Positions 47,306 through 57,351 are shown, counted from the first letter of the stretch. The stretch: DNA of 64,000 bases from Clostridium sp. BSD9I1 (GCF_900185645.1 NZ_FYAM01000024.1:310001-374000); one strand, 5' to 3'. Notes: a model not told the origin generated them from the letters alone. Translations and numbers: made by a program.

Positions 47306-47614
47306 TTAAAGTTTTAGTCCTATAGCTTCTTTTACATAATTTAAAAGATGATCTTCTCCCCTTTTAGAACCATGTCTGTCAGGTATTTCAACCACAAGAG
47401 GCAACAATTTAGATAATTTTATTTCACTTAACTCCTCTGAAACAAGCTCTGCAATTTTTTCTGTAACTATTATAGTGCTTATTTCTTTATCCTTTAATAA
47501 ATTCTCCAATATTTCTAACACTTCTTCTCTTTTATGAACCACACTTCCTCTTATTCCTGCTATTTTAAGTCCTACTATACTATCTACATTATCACTTATT
47601 AAAAAAGCTTTCAT
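47306..47614 (-). CDS. ntpG: V-type ATPase subunit F (NtpG-type)
   Basis: 102-aa Rossmann-like protein that binds the central shaft. Begins KAFLISDNVDSIVGLKIAGI and ends LLPLVVEIPDRHGSKR, both typical. AAGGAG precedes ATG 47614. In this operon it follows the ring gene and precedes ntpE, unlike the Enterococcus order in which ntpE and ntpC come first. Confidence 0.92.
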   Translation of the reverse strand: MKAFLISDNVDSIVGLKIAGIRGSVVHKREEVLEILENLLKDKEISTIIVTEKIAELVSEELSEIKLSKLLPLVVEIPDRHGSKRGEDHLLNYVKEAIGLKL

Positions 47615-47632
47615 AATTGTAAACTCCTTAAG

Positions 47633-48058
47633 TTAAAGTCTTGAAAGTATCATTATAGAAATTATAAGCCCATATATAGCAATGCCTTCTGCAAGTCCTA
47701 CATATATAAGTGTTTTACCTAATATTTTAGGATCTTCTGATACTGCACCAAGGGCTGAAGAGCCAACTACACCTACTGCATAGCCTGCACCTATAGTTGC
47801 AAGTCCTGTACATAATGCTGCTGCAATGTATCCCATTCCTGAAGCAGTTGCAATTGAGGTAGTCTCCGCTGCACTTACTATGTCTGGAATCATAAATATT
47901 ATTGCAGCACTTATAACTGGAATAAACGCCCCAAGGTTTATTTTAAGTGCTCTTTTAACTCTTGTATTTCCTTCTAAATCATCCTTAGCCTTTTCTGTGA
48001 ATCCATAAGTTATTGTTCCTAAAACTATGCAAAAGGTAATTAATAATAAATAGAACAT
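47633..48058 (-). CDS. ntpK: V-type ATPase membrane ring subunit K
   Basis: 141-aa proteolipid with four predicted membrane helices (about 1-18, 42-60, 73-97, 118-139). The last helix has the ion-binding Glu in YVGLAEGIAIYGLI; the first hairpin has no matching carboxylate, so each chain carries one site. N-terminal half (FTEKAKDDLEGNTRVKRALK loop) is a degenerate hairpin. Whether the ring carries Na+ or H+ cannot be settled from what I can see. Placed directly after ntpI. Confidence 0.9.
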   Translation of the reverse strand: MFYLLLITFCIVLGTITYGFTEKAKDDLEGNTRVKRALKINLGAFIPVISAAIIFMIPDIVSAAETTSIATASGMGYIAAALCTGLATIGAGYAVGVVGSSALGAVSEDPKILGKTLIYVGLAEGIAIYGLIISIMILSRL

Positions 48059-48083
48059 TATTTTTCCTCCTCATTTTATAAAT

Positions 48084-50075
48084 TTAAATATTTTCATTAA
48101 TTAAACTTTTACTATTATTAAGCTTTATTGGTTGGAATTCTATGCCTCCTCCTTCGTAATACTTACTAAACAGTTCATAATATTCCAGCCTCAATCCTTG
48201 AATAAATACTATAAGCCCTTCAAGGCCAATTATTATGATGTTTCCTAAAATATACATCAATATACTTCCTGCTTCAGAATTCATCATGTTTGCTAGTGAA
48301 CTAAATGCAATAAATAACCCCACATGATTTAATGCAAAAGCTCCTACCCTAATAAAAGATATAGTATTTGAAAACATTCCTAGGAGAGTTTCCAACACTC
48401 CAAATCCTCCTTCTATAAAATAATCACTTTTACTTTCACTATAAAGTGGACGTATTCCCTTTATTAAATTTGATAACGGCTCTTTAAACACCATAATCAT
48501 GAGCATTGCTATGAATAAAATTATCCATATTGAAGTTCTAAATGTATTGATTCCTATAACCTTTGAATAAGTAAAGTAAAGCAAAAGCACATAAAACAAA
48601 AGTCCATTTACTCCATCCTTCCCAAATACTCCATTTTCTATATCCTTTCTTTTAAAGTTATTAACCAAGCTAAATATAAATCCTACTACTAAAAGCATAC
48701 ATCCAAATACTACTGCCATAATTAAAACATCTTGTATATTTTCCATAGGTCTTATAAATGCTGCTGGAATTACATCTTCAAACCCAAATACACTTCCATA
48801 CAGAAACCCAAATATAGCCGAACTTATTCCTAACCTTGCAAGTATTCCTCCTAAATTTACTCTTCTCATCTTATACTTTAAAAATAATCCTGCAATCAAA
48901 AATACAAGTCCTTGACCTACATCTCCAAACATAGCTCCAAATATAATCATATAACTAATTCCTAAAAACAATGTAGGATCTGTTTCATCATAGGACGGAG
49001 CTCCATACATATTTACCATAACTTCAAATGGCCTTACAATAGAATTATTCTTAAGTCTTGTGGGCGGAGTTATTGTTTTATTAGTTATTTTACTAGGTTC
49101 CTTACTTAAAACAATTATCTTATTTCCGAAGCTATTTAACTTTTCATTAAGACTTCCTATTTCATCTTCTGGAACCCATCCACAAAGATAAAAGAACTCG
49201 TTTGTACATGCCGCATAATCCTTTAGTTCAGAAGTTTTTAGCTGAAGTTTTAGACTTACATTGAGTATATTTATTTCTTGTTTATTTTCCTCATATATTT
49301 TTTTCATCTGTGCTTCTAGTTCTAATATTTCTCTTTGCAGTTCATTAAACTCCTGTTTTAGTTTTTCTTGTATTTGAAGTGGAGTTCCTTCATATTGCCA
49401 TGGCATTTCAACAGTTTCTAAATTTAAGGAATTCAGTATTCTATCTGATTCATTTTTTAGCATCTTAGGAGTTATGATTATTACTACTCTATAATCCTTA
49501 GCCTTATATACCTTCTTCACCATGGAGGGTGTATTTTCATAATTAATCTTTAATTTATGGGAACTTTCAAGTGTTAATTTGTATACCCCTACATGAAAAT
49601 TTCTTAAGTTTTTTATTTCTTGTAAAGGTACATCTATGTCTTTAAAGTAGGATATATTATTTAAAAATAACTTTACTTTTTCCTGTGCTTCTTTTTTATC
49701 TAGTAATTTTTTATAAATTTCTTCAAACTTCCCGTCTATCCTTACTATTTTATCTAAAAGTTCTTCATAGTTTAAAATAAGTTCTTCCTCTTGTACAGGA
49801 AAATTTCTATCCAAACTTACAATTTCTAAAATCCTTTTTATATGTGCTTCTACAGGTGCATAATCTCTTTCATGCACATAAGGCCTTACATAATTTAAAT
49901 CAATAATTTTTTCTAAGTTATCTTCTGTAGCAGAAACAGTAAAATCCGTAGTATCTATTTCATTCATGGCATTTACAGGGTGTAATCCATTAAAAAGCAC
50001 CACCTGTTTGGCTACATTTTCAAGTAAATCCATAGTTCCTATAATATTTACCATTTTCATTTTTTCTACGGACAC
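48084..50075 (-). CDS. ntpI: V-type ATPase membrane subunit I (a-type stator)
   Basis: 663-aa membrane subunit forming the ion half-channels. The first 330 residues are soluble coiled-coil stalk; the rest contains seven to eight membrane helices with GAMFGDVGQGLVF, SFIRVGAFALNHVGLF (the essential Arg) and the terminal RLEYYELFSKYYEGGGIEFQPI. Starts at GTG 50075 after GGGGGTGAGG. Between ntpC and ntpK. Confidence 0.94.
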   Translation of the reverse strand: MSVEKMKMVNIIGTMDLLENVAKQVVLFNGLHPVNAMNEIDTTDFTVSATEDNLEKIIDLNYVRPYVHERDYAPVEAHIKRILEIVSLDRNFPVQEEELILNYEELLDKIVRIDGKFEEIYKKLLDKKEAQEKVKLFLNNISYFKDIDVPLQEIKNLRNFHVGVYKLTLESSHKLKINYENTPSMVKKVYKAKDYRVVIIITPKMLKNESDRILNSLNLETVEMPWQYEGTPLQIQEKLKQEFNELQREILELEAQMKKIYEENKQEINILNVSLKLQLKTSELKDYAACTNEFFYLCGWVPEDEIGSLNEKLNSFGNKIIVLSKEPSKITNKTITPPTRLKNNSIVRPFEVMVNMYGAPSYDETDPTLFLGISYMIIFGAMFGDVGQGLVFLIAGLFLKYKMRRVNLGGILARLGISSAIFGFLYGSVFGFEDVIPAAFIRPMENIQDVLIMAVVFGCMLLVVGFIFSLVNNFKRKDIENGVFGKDGVNGLLFYVLLLYFTYSKVIGINTFRTSIWIILFIAMLMIMVFKEPLSNLIKGIRPLYSESKSDYFIEGGFGVLETLLGMFSNTISFIRVGAFALNHVGLFIAFSSLANMMNSEAGSILMYILGNIIIIGLEGLIVFIQGLRLEYYELFSKYYEGGGIEFQPIKLNNSKSLINENI

Positions 50076-50095
50076 AGAGCCTCACCCCCTAAATT

Positions 50096-51139
50096 TTAGC
50101 AATCGCTTATATATCTATGAATTTCTTCTGAATCTAATGAATATCTTCTGCCTTCAATTATGGATACTATATACTTTATTTCTAAAAGAGCTAATTCTAA
50201 ATAAGAAGCCACTATAGATATATCCATAGGACTTTCTTTGGCATATTTTAAATATAAATTTTTCATATACCTTAATATATCGCTTTCTATTAGATGATCA
50301 TCCTTTTTTCCTTCTCCAAACACTTCTATATATGGAGTATATCTTATTGAGCTAAATAGTTCCTCCATATTTCTTGAATAGCAGAGATTCTTTAAATCCT
50401 TTAAGTGAAGTCTATATCCATCATATATTGTGTAGTTTAATAAGATTTCTGGTGCTATGTTATAGTACTTTTTGCCTCTAAAGATCCATTGTATATTTAA
50501 AAGATCACTGTATACACCTATTATATTTTTAAGAATTTCTCGGCTTTCCTTATGAATTTTTTCTTCAACCTTTCTAAGTTCACTGAAATACGAAAAATCC
50601 AGTGACATTTCTATTCTAAACATCCCTCCCTCTTTTACAGAATTAAGTAGTGGAAAAATATGATTATAATATTTCGTATTCTTAAGTATTTCAGTAGCTT
50701 CTTCCATACTTCTAACTGAAATTAACTCATCATAGTTTATTTGGCTTAATGGGCTTTTATAAGTCATAAGCGACTCTATATCTTCGTTTTCTCTCCCTAA
50801 ATACTTCCCCCTAAGTATTACCTTTAAATCCTCTATTTCAAGTTTCATAAAAAGTACTTTTATTAAACTTTTATAGTCTCCTCTAAGGTAATGACTAAGT
50901 TTGTAAAAACTTTCAGTATAAGATCTTTTTAGTATTTTTTCTAATTGCCCTCTATGCAAATCCTGTATATTATAATCTTTTAATGCTTCTTTATAATTTG
51001 TATTTTCTTTTAAGTAGCTAAGAGCCTGTACATAATCCTTTGAATTTATAAGTTCCTCATATTGCTCTTTTGTAAGGAGTTTCCCCTTAAGTGCCTTTGC
51101 TTTAGTATTAACTGCAGCAAACTGTGCAACACTTCCCAT
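50096..51139 (-). CDS. ntpC: V-type ATPase subunit C (AC39-like)
   Basis: 347-aa helical protein that couples the central shaft to the ring. YVQALSYLKENTNYKEAL, LRGDYKSLIKVLFMKLEIEDLKVILRG and LNIQWIFRGKKYYNI match the subunit C/AC39 family. AAGGAGG lies upstream of ATG 51139, 2 bp after the first gene. In this operon it is second, before ntpI. Confidence 0.92.
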   Translation of the reverse strand: MGSVAQFAAVNTKAKALKGKLLTKEQYEELINSKDYVQALSYLKENTNYKEALKDYNIQDLHRGQLEKILKRSYTESFYKLSHYLRGDYKSLIKVLFMKLEIEDLKVILRGKYLGRENEDIESLMTYKSPLSQINYDELISVRSMEEATEILKNTKYYNHIFPLLNSVKEGGMFRIEMSLDFSYFSELRKVEEKIHKESREILKNIIGVYSDLLNIQWIFRGKKYYNIAPEILLNYTIYDGYRLHLKDLKNLCYSRNMEELFSSIRYTPYIEVFGEGKKDDHLIESDILRYMKNLYLKYAKESPMDISIVASYLELALLEIKYIVSIIEGRRYSLDSEEIHRYISDC

Positions 51140-51141
51140 GA

Positions 51142-51465
51142 TTATTCCTCCTTAGTTAATGCAACAATGTTTTTAATGGCATCCTCTACCACCTTATTTT
51201 TTATTTTTTCATACTTACTTTTAAATGCGCTTTCCTTTTCTTCTAATTGCTTCTGAATATCTGCTATTATCATTTCTTCTTCAAGCTTCTTTTTACTTAT
51301 TATTTCTTCTTTTATTTTCGAAATTTCCCTGTCTGTTTCCTTCCATAATAATTTCAACTTTCCCTCTGCTTCTTTTTTCTTATTTTTTAATTCTTCTTCC
51401 TTTTGCGCTTTTAGTTTCTCTGCTTCCTTATCTATAGATATAATACTTTTAATTGCATTTTGCAT
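51142..51465 (-). CDS. ntpF: V-type ATPase small coiled-coil subunit (NtpF/subunit H type)
   Basis: 107-aa, nearly all charged helix (KEAEKLKAQKEEELKNKKKE...), the pattern of the small peripheral-stalk partner of subunit E. First gene of the operon; GGGGTG precedes ATG 51465. Assignment rests on length, coiled coil and position rather than on sequence motifs. Confidence 0.82.
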   Translation of the reverse strand: MQNAIKSIISIDKEAEKLKAQKEEELKNKKKEAEGKLKLLWKETDREISKIKEEIISKKKLEEEMIIADIQKQLEEKESAFKSKYEKIKNKVVEDAIKNIVALTKEE

Positions 51466-51794
51466 ATATTCACCCCACTCATATAATCATCATGATAATT
51501 CTTACTACTCTTTATCCGTTTTTTAATATTTATTTGTCTATTTTACTCCTGCAATCTTAGATTTAAAAGGAACACATACCACAAATTGCTTGAACTAATC
51601 AGTGTAAAACTGGCATTTTTTTCATGTAATCAAGCTATACAGTTTGCCATTTACTTTTATGACATATTTTAGTGAAATTGCAAAACAATTTTTTATAGTA
51701 TTCTTTTAACCTAATATTCATTATCACTTTAGTCTTCATCTACATATACTAGAATATGACTTTACTGATTGAAAATATTAAGGAGTTGGTTTTA
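51466..51794. other. 329-bp divergent region between V-ATPase operon and ABC importer
   Basis: AT-rich intergenic DNA that must hold both outward promoters. A TGGCAT (51611-51616) drew attention as a possible -24 element, but no GC at -12 follows. No gene or strong fold. Confidence 0.35.
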
Positions 51795-52556
51795 GTGGAT
51801 AAAGTAGTTGTTAAAGATATATATATGAATTATCACTCTTTATCAAATTCTACGATGGCAATTAACAATATATCATTTACCGTTAAGGATGGTGAATTTT
51901 TAAGCATAGTTGGTCCCTCTGGCTGTGGAAAATCAACCGTCTTAAATATAATAGCAGGACTTTTAAAGCCATCTTCTGGAGAAATATTTATAGATGGAGA
52001 AAAGGTAGATAAAGTTTCTTCTAAAGTTGGCTATATGTTTCAAAGAGATCATTTATTTGATTGGCTAACAGTATTGGACAACATTACACTTGGTTTAAAA
52101 ATTCAACATAACTTAACAGAAGAGCGAAAAAGGAAAATAGATCAGCTTTTGAAAGATTATAATTTATGGGATTTTAAAAACCATTATCCTAAAGAACTTT
52201 CTGGAGGAATGCGCCAAAGGGCTGCTCTCATAAGAACTCTTGCCTTAACTCCCGAAGTACTTCTACTAGATGAACCCTTCTCTGCACTGGATTATCAAAC
52301 AAGGCTTAATGTAAGTGATGATATATATAATATATTAAAAAAAGAAGGAAAAACAATAATTATGGTAACTCATGATTTATCAGAGGCAATTTCCATGTCT
52401 GATAGGGTAATAGTTTTATCCAATAGGCCTGCAGAAATTAAGAGGGAATTGGAAATAGGTTTTTCTGATTTAGAATGTAAATCGCCCTTAAAATGTAGAG
52501 AGGCTTCAAACTTTAGAGTGTACTTTAATGAACTTTGGAAGGAGTTGAATTCCTAA
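51795..52556 (+). CDS. ABC importer ATPase, nitrate/sulfonate/pyrimidine type
   Basis: 253-aa ATPase energising an importer. Walker A GPSGCGKST, Q loop YMFQRDHLFDW, signature LSGGMRQRAALIRTLA, Walker B EVLLLDEPFSALD and switch His TVTHDLSE-like (MVTHDLSEA). This is the SsuB/TauB/ThiZ-type. I take GTG 51795 as the start, ten bases after AAGGAG; an in-frame ATG at 51756 has no ribosome site. It overlaps the permease start (TAATG). It is the best partner in the window for the split lipoprotein at 5368/30503 (inference). Confidence 0.9.
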   Translation: MDKVVVKDIYMNYHSLSNSTMAINNISFTVKDGEFLSIVGPSGCGKSTVLNIIAGLLKPSSGEIFIDGEKVDKVSSKVGYMFQRDHLFDWLTVLDNITLGLKIQHNLTEERKRKIDQLLKDYNLWDFKNHYPKELSGGMRQRAALIRTLALTPEVLLLDEPFSALDYQTRLNVSDDIYNILKKEGKTIIMVTHDLSEAISMSDRVIVLSNRPAEIKRELEIGFSDLECKSPLKCREASNFRVYFNELWKELNS

Positions 52557-53359
52557 TGATTGACTTTAACCAAGAGCGTAAAAATTATATAGAAAATGTC
52601 AAGAAAACAAAGCTGAAAATCACCTTAACTAGACTCTTCATATTAATATCATTTTTTGCATTATGGGAAATTGCAGGACAGCTAAAATGGATAGACCCAT
52701 TCCTAACCAGTACCCCATCTAGGATGTGGAAGAGCCTTTTAAAAATATACAGTGAAGGTACATTATTTAAGCATATATTAGTTACTTGTTATGAAACAAC
52801 AATTGGATTTTTACTTGGCACCATACTTGGAACTCTGGTAGCAATACTTTTATGGTGGTCGGATTTTTGGTGCAAAGTTCTTGATCCTTATCTTGTAGTT
52901 CTAAATGCTCTTCCTAAAGTAGCACTAGCACCTATTATAATATTTTGGGTAGGTAATGGAATGAAGGCAATAATAATGGTTGCATTACTTATATCCATAG
53001 TTGTAACAATAATAGGTGTATTGAATGGATTTAAAGAAGTAGATGAAGATAAAATAAAACTTTTAAAAACCTTCGGGGCTAATAAGTGGCAGATACTCTC
53101 TCACTTAATCATACCCGCATCTGTTCCTACTTTAGTTTCTGCTCTTAAGATAAACGTTGGTCTTTCTTGGGTTGGCGTTATAATGGGAGAATTCTTAGTG
53201 GCAAAGGATGGATTAGGATTCTTGATAATATTCGGGGGACAAATTTCTCAACTTGATATGGTTATGATGAGCATAATTATACTTTCTGTGCTTGCATATA
53301 TTATGTATGAAGCCGTTACTCTAATAGAAAAAAAATTTAATACTCAATCCCGTAGATAA
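52556..53359 (+). CDS. ABC importer permease, SsuC/TauC-like
   Basis: 267-aa membrane protein with about six helices. The EAA-type coupling loop is KLLKTFGANKWQILSHLIIPASVPTLVSAL shortened around EVDEDKIK, as in nitrate/taurine permeases; WVGVIMGEFLVAKDGLGFLI is also typical. Start ATG 52556 is coupled to the ATPase stop. No substrate-binding gene follows, so the operon is incomplete by itself. Confidence 0.9.
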   Translation: MIDFNQERKNYIENVKKTKLKITLTRLFILISFFALWEIAGQLKWIDPFLTSTPSRMWKSLLKIYSEGTLFKHILVTCYETTIGFLLGTILGTLVAILLWWSDFWCKVLDPYLVVLNALPKVALAPIIIFWVGNGMKAIIMVALLISIVVTIIGVLNGFKEVDEDKIKLLKTFGANKWQILSHLIIPASVPTLVSALKINVGLSWVGVIMGEFLVAKDGLGFLIIFGGQISQLDMVMMSIIILSVLAYIMYEAVTLIEKKFNTQSRR

Positions 53360-53467
53360 ATTATGAATATTTTTTTCCATTTTGGTTATTATTTCTAATG
53401 TAATATTTAAAGATTATATAAAATATATTAATACTAGAGGAAATGTAATCAAAGGAGGAAGTTTTTA

Positions 53468-53821
53468 ATGAATTACTTTCAAGAGGCAAATGATTATTAT
53501 AATTTAAAAGAATATAAAAAAGCTATATCCCTTTATCAAAAATCAATACTTGTTAAAGAAAACGAAGCAGCTTCTTTATATAATTCTGCAGTATGTTTTA
53601 TAAAACTTAAAGATTATAACAATGCAATTCCTCTTTTAAAATCTGCAGTAAACTTAAAAAGGGATAGCAAATACTTTTTTAATTTAGGATACTGTTATGC
53701 AATGTTAAAGAATAATAAGAAAGCTTTGATATATTTTAATACCGCTTGGGCGCTAGACAACGAAGATAAAGATTGCGAAAAAGCCATAGGAATAATTATG
53801 AAAAAGTATAGAAAAAATTAG
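53468..53821 (+). CDS. Small TPR-repeat protein
   Basis: 117 aa made of about three tetratricopeptide repeats: ANDYYNLKEYKKAISLYQKS, SLYNSAVCFIKLKDYNNAI, FFNLGYCYAMLKNNKKALIYF. Probably a protein-protein interaction module in the cytosol; partner unknown. AAAGGAGG upstream of ATG 53468. Monocistronic with its own terminator. Confidence 0.85.
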   Translation: MNYFQEANDYYNLKEYKKAISLYQKSILVKENEAASLYNSAVCFIKLKDYNNAIPLLKSAVNLKRDSKYFFNLGYCYAMLKNNKKALIYFNTAWALDNEDKDCEKAIGIIMKKYRKN

Positions 53822-53849
53822 AAATTCTGCTCCTACAGAATTTCTTTCT
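53821..53849 (+). terminator. Terminator of the TPR gene
   Basis: Stem GAAATTCTG (53821-53829) with CAGAATTTC (53836-53844) followed by TTTCTTTTT; it overlaps the last base of the stop codon. Confidence 0.75.
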
Positions 53850-53875
53850 TTTTACTCATAAACATACTACAAATA

Positions 53876-53901
53876 GGGCGTTTTCGATATTGAAAACGCC
53901 C
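53876..53901 (-). terminator. Terminator of the transglutaminase gene
   Basis: Perfect stem GGGCGTTTTC (53876-53885) with GAAAACGCCC (53892-53901), loop GATATT, 6 bp past the minus-strand stop. Symmetric enough to work on both strands. Confidence 0.75.
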
Positions 53902-53906
53902 TTCTT

Positions 53907-55079
53907 CTACCATTCTCCTGCGATATTTGCATCTTTATGATCTAGATCAAATCTTTTGCTATTAAAATAATTTCCACCCTTATAAAATGTAGGGTCTACA
54001 TTTATCCACTTATCTTCCTCAGCAATATATATCTGATTCCAAGCATGACTTACCCAGCTTACTCCGTTAAACCCTTGTCCTGTAACTAACCTTACGGGTA
54101 TATCATTTGCTCTAGCCATGGCCACATAAAGACATGCATAATCAAAACATATTCCTTCCCGAGTTTCAAATGTTGGTATTGCGCCTGATTCTACTTGAAA
54201 ATTGTTATTTAAAACCTTATATGCTTTATCATAATCATACTCTACATTTTTGCCAACCCAAGTATATAATGTTTTTGCCTTATCTTTACTTGTTTTGTCT
54301 TTAGCTACGAGTTCTTTTGCAAAGTTATCTATTTGCTTATTAGACTTTATTCCTTCATTTAAAGTTACACCGTTATAATATACAACAGTTCTCTTTGCTT
54401 GATTTGTTATATTTGTTGAATTACTTGATTCTTTTACAACTATTTTAAATGAATTGTTTATGACTTCTGGAAGCTTCTTTGCAAGGTTTGAATTTGTTAC
54501 AGGAATTATTGTAGTTTTACATACATAATTATAAACCTTAGAATTTTCCAAATACTTATTAAAAGAATCATTTGTATAAAATATTGATGCTATATTTAAT
54601 GCTAAAGTAACAAATAAAATATAGGATATAGCCTTAGGAAACTGAAATACTCCCCCTATTATACTTTTAAAGAAACCATTTTTTTGCCTTAAGTAACTTT
54701 CTATTCCATCTAGAAGAGGATAGGATGTTATGCTATTTAAGGCATTAAGTATAAATAACGCTATCCTATATATAATCATCATGATTGCAGGTATTATAAA
54801 TATATATATTATAAAAGGTTTTCCTTCTATATAGTCTAATATATTAGGAGGTATTGATTCATACAGCCTTTTATATACTCCTGTATCATGCTGAATAAAG
54901 AGTTTTTTCCCGTAAACTACACCTAGAAGCAGCGATATAATAAAGGATATACTTTTGTTCATTTCTTGTATGTCAAATTTTAAACTTTTAGATGAGAACT
55001 TAAATACAAATCCCTTAATTATTGGATATATAAACACCAAAATCAAAGCTAAAGTAATTGGATTTACACTTTTCAACAT
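53907..55079 (-). CDS. Membrane protein with extracellular transglutaminase-like domain
   Basis: 390 aa. The first 190 residues contain about five membrane helices; the C-terminal domain has the Cys-His-Asp triad of the transglutaminase-like superfamily: EGICFDYACLYVAMAR, WVSHAWNQIYI, WINVDPTF. Could act as a peptidase or crosslinker at the cell surface. Start ATG 55079 five bases after AGGGAGGG; the frame is open upstream to 55142 but without a ribosome site. Confidence 0.85.
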   Translation of the reverse strand: MLKSVNPITLALILVFIYPIIKGFVFKFSSKSLKFDIQEMNKSISFIISLLLGVVYGKKLFIQHDTGVYKRLYESIPPNILDYIEGKPFIIYIFIIPAIMMIIYRIALFILNALNSITSYPLLDGIESYLRQKNGFFKSIIGGVFQFPKAISYILFVTLALNIASIFYTNDSFNKYLENSKVYNYVCKTTIIPVTNSNLAKKLPEVINNSFKIVVKESSNSTNITNQAKRTVVYYNGVTLNEGIKSNKQIDNFAKELVAKDKTSKDKAKTLYTWVGKNVEYDYDKAYKVLNNNFQVESGAIPTFETREGICFDYACLYVAMARANDIPVRLVTGQGFNGVSWVSHAWNQIYIAEEDKWINVDPTFYKGGNYFNSKRFDLDHKDANIAGEW

Positions 55080-55161
55080 GTTATCCCTCCCTTGCATAAT
55101 TTGCAGAAATCTTTGATTGCGTCGCAAATTAGCACATCTCAACTAATTTCAAATGTTTCCT

Positions 55162-55806
55162 TTAATCTAATTGAGATGCTTCCTTTAAAGTACGATTTAA
55201 AAAGGACTTTACATCATCCCAAGGGTATCCCCTTCGCATAAGATAGTCCCCTAACTTTTTATATATTTTACGAGTATCCTCTTCCCTTTTTATAAGCTGC
55301 TGGTACTTTAACGCACCTATTCTTTCTAGAGAATCTCCTTCTTTTTCCTTATCTATATTTTGAAGCTTTTCTTTAATTAAGGACTCATCTAATCCCTTTT
55401 GCATTAAAGAATATTTTATTTTATTTCTTCCCTGACTTAACAATTTCTCTTTTACATACATATCAGCAAACTTACTATCATCCAGAAAGTTATATTCTTT
55501 TAAAAATAAAATTGCCTTTTCTATGGTCGATTTTTCATACCCTTTTGCTAAAAGCTTTTGCATAACTTGTTTTTCTGTTTTATGAGCCTTTTCTATACTA
55601 TGCAAAGCGTCATTTTTGCACTTTATATAATTATCTTCTTCAATTATGGCTTTTATCTTATCTATATCTATTTTTTCTCCAGATTTAAGTCCATAATTAT
55701 AAATTATTTCTGCACTACATGCAAATAAAAAATCTTCATTTACATAAACATTAACTCTATTTTTATTTCTCTTTTGTACTTCAATCTTTGTTATAATGTG
55801 TTCCAA
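55162..55806 (-). CDS. recX: Regulatory protein RecX
   Basis: 214-aa all-helical protein that modulates RecA filaments. Three-helix repeats are visible: ALHSIEKAHKTEKQVMQKLLAKGYE, FLDDSKFADMYVKEKLLSQGRNKIKYSLMQKG shortened here to its pattern, and YLMRRGYPWDDVKSFL. Fits RecX length. recA is not in the window. Between the M16 peptidase and transglutaminase genes on the same strand. Confidence 0.9.
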   Translation of the reverse strand: MEHIITKIEVQKRNKNRVNVYVNEDFLFACSAEIIYNYGLKSGEKIDIDKIKAIIEEDNYIKCKNDALHSIEKAHKTEKQVMQKLLAKGYEKSTIEKAILFLKEYNFLDDSKFADMYVKEKLLSQGRNKIKYSLMQKGLDESLIKEKLQNIDKEKEGDSLERIGALKYQQLIKREEDTRKIYKKLGDYLMRRGYPWDDVKSFLNRTLKEASQLD

Positions 55807-55853
55807 AACATCCTCCTCGTAGCTACAATCAATACCTAATAATCATTAACTTA

Positions 55854-57086
55854 TTATTTACTACTTTTTAAAATATGAATAGTTGGATTTGAAAGTACAG
55901 TATGCGCTATTTTATATATATCTTCTTCCTTAATTTCTTCAATCTTTTTCATATCATCTAAAAATGCCTGTATACTTTCTCCGTCAATCATTTGATGTAT
56001 TACATAATTACTTAAGTCAGTAGGATCTTCTAATGTAAATACGATTCCGGTCTTTAGCACCTTTTTCATAAGATTTATAGTTGCATCATCAAATGATATT
56101 CTTGCCTCATTTATATCTTCTAAACACTTATCTATAACTTTAATGCTTTCTTTTATATTTTCTTCTGCAACTGCAGTGTAAATATATAAAGATCTTACAT
56201 AATCAGTAGTATCAAGATTTGTATACACATCATAAGCAAGTCCTCTGTCTTCTCGCAAATTTCTAAATAGCATAGAATTGCCGCTATCTCCTAATTTATG
56301 ATTTAATATTTTAAGTGCCATTTCTTCCTCTTTAGTAAGCTTTGGAAAGGTAAATAAATAAATAATCGTACTTTGCTCTATATCCTTTTTATAGGATGTG
56401 TGGGTACCAGGTATGTTTTCTTCCACATTAACTTTTTTACTGACACTTTCCTTAGCCTCAACATCTTTAAAATACTTTTCTACTAATTTATATACAAAAT
56501 CATGATCATAAGGTGACACTATACTTACATACATATCATTAGGTATATAATGACTTTTATAAAAATCCATAAGCTTTTTTCTTGTAAAACTTTTTACATG
56601 TTTTTCTGTACCTAAAGTATCATATTTTAAAGGACTATTAACGTATGATAGCTCATTTATTCTTTTAAAACTATAATCTTCTACATCATCTTTGCTTGTC
56701 CTTATCTCTGCTAAAACTACTCCTTTTTCCTTTTTTAATTCTTCCTCAGGAAAATTAGAATTTAAGATCATATCACTTACTATCTCTAGTGACTTTTCAA
56801 GCTCTTCACTTAAGGCAGTTACACTGCAAACCGTGCACTCGAGATCTGTATATGCATTATACTCTCCACCTAATTCCTCTAACTCCTTATTTATAACTTC
56901 ATTACTTCTATTTGTAGTTCCCTTAAAAAGCATATGCTCAATAAGATGGCAAATTCCCTTTTCATCATCTTCTTCATATATAGAACCTATCTTAACTCCT
57001 ACATGAAGTGAAAATACCTGTGTATCTTTCTTTATAGAAACCAAATTCAAACCATTTGGTAATGTACTTAACTTTGAATCAAACAT
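55854..57086 (-). CDS. M16 zinc peptidase (processing-peptidase-like)
   Basis: 410-aa insulinase-family protease. Inverted zinc motif HLIEHMLFKG (about residue 50) with the third ligand Glu in EELGGEYNAYTD region, and the C-terminal RNLREDRGLAYDVYT block of the second half. Bacterial one-chain M16B type, related to YmxG. Start ATG 57086, seven bases after GAGGGAG; the frame is open to 57161 without a ribosome site. Confidence 0.92.
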   Translation of the reverse strand: MFDSKLSTLPNGLNLVSIKKDTQVFSLHVGVKIGSIYEEDDEKGICHLIEHMLFKGTTNRSNEVINKELEELGGEYNAYTDLECTVCSVTALSEELEKSLEIVSDMILNSNFPEEELKKEKGVVLAEIRTSKDDVEDYSFKRINELSYVNSPLKYDTLGTEKHVKSFTRKKLMDFYKSHYIPNDMYVSIVSPYDHDFVYKLVEKYFKDVEAKESVSKKVNVEENIPGTHTSYKKDIEQSTIIYLFTFPKLTKEEEMALKILNHKLGDSGNSMLFRNLREDRGLAYDVYTNLDTTDYVRSLYIYTAVAEENIKESIKVIDKCLEDINEARISFDDATINLMKKVLKTGIVFTLEDPTDLSNYVIHQMIDGESIQAFLDDMKKIEEIKEEDIYKIAHTVLSNPTIHILKSSK

Positions 57087-57351
57087 ATTGTTATCTCCCT
57101 CTGCTATGCTTAAATTAATAGTTATATAGTTAATAATTAGTGAACACTTTCCTAAGTGCAAATTTTATACTTTGTTAATCAACATTATCTAAAAATATCT
57201 CAATTTTATTATAATTTATATACTCTTAAAAGTGAAATGAATATTTTACTACATATTTTTATGTTAATCTTAGTAAAATTACCTTTTATAAAATACTGTG
57301 ATATAATACAAGTAAATATACCCATATTTTATAAATTTAAGGAGTGGTTTT

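Noticed and set aside
51611-51630. Possible sigma-54 promoter (TGGCAT)
   Set aside because: No GC doublet at the proper distance; the following bases are a T-run.
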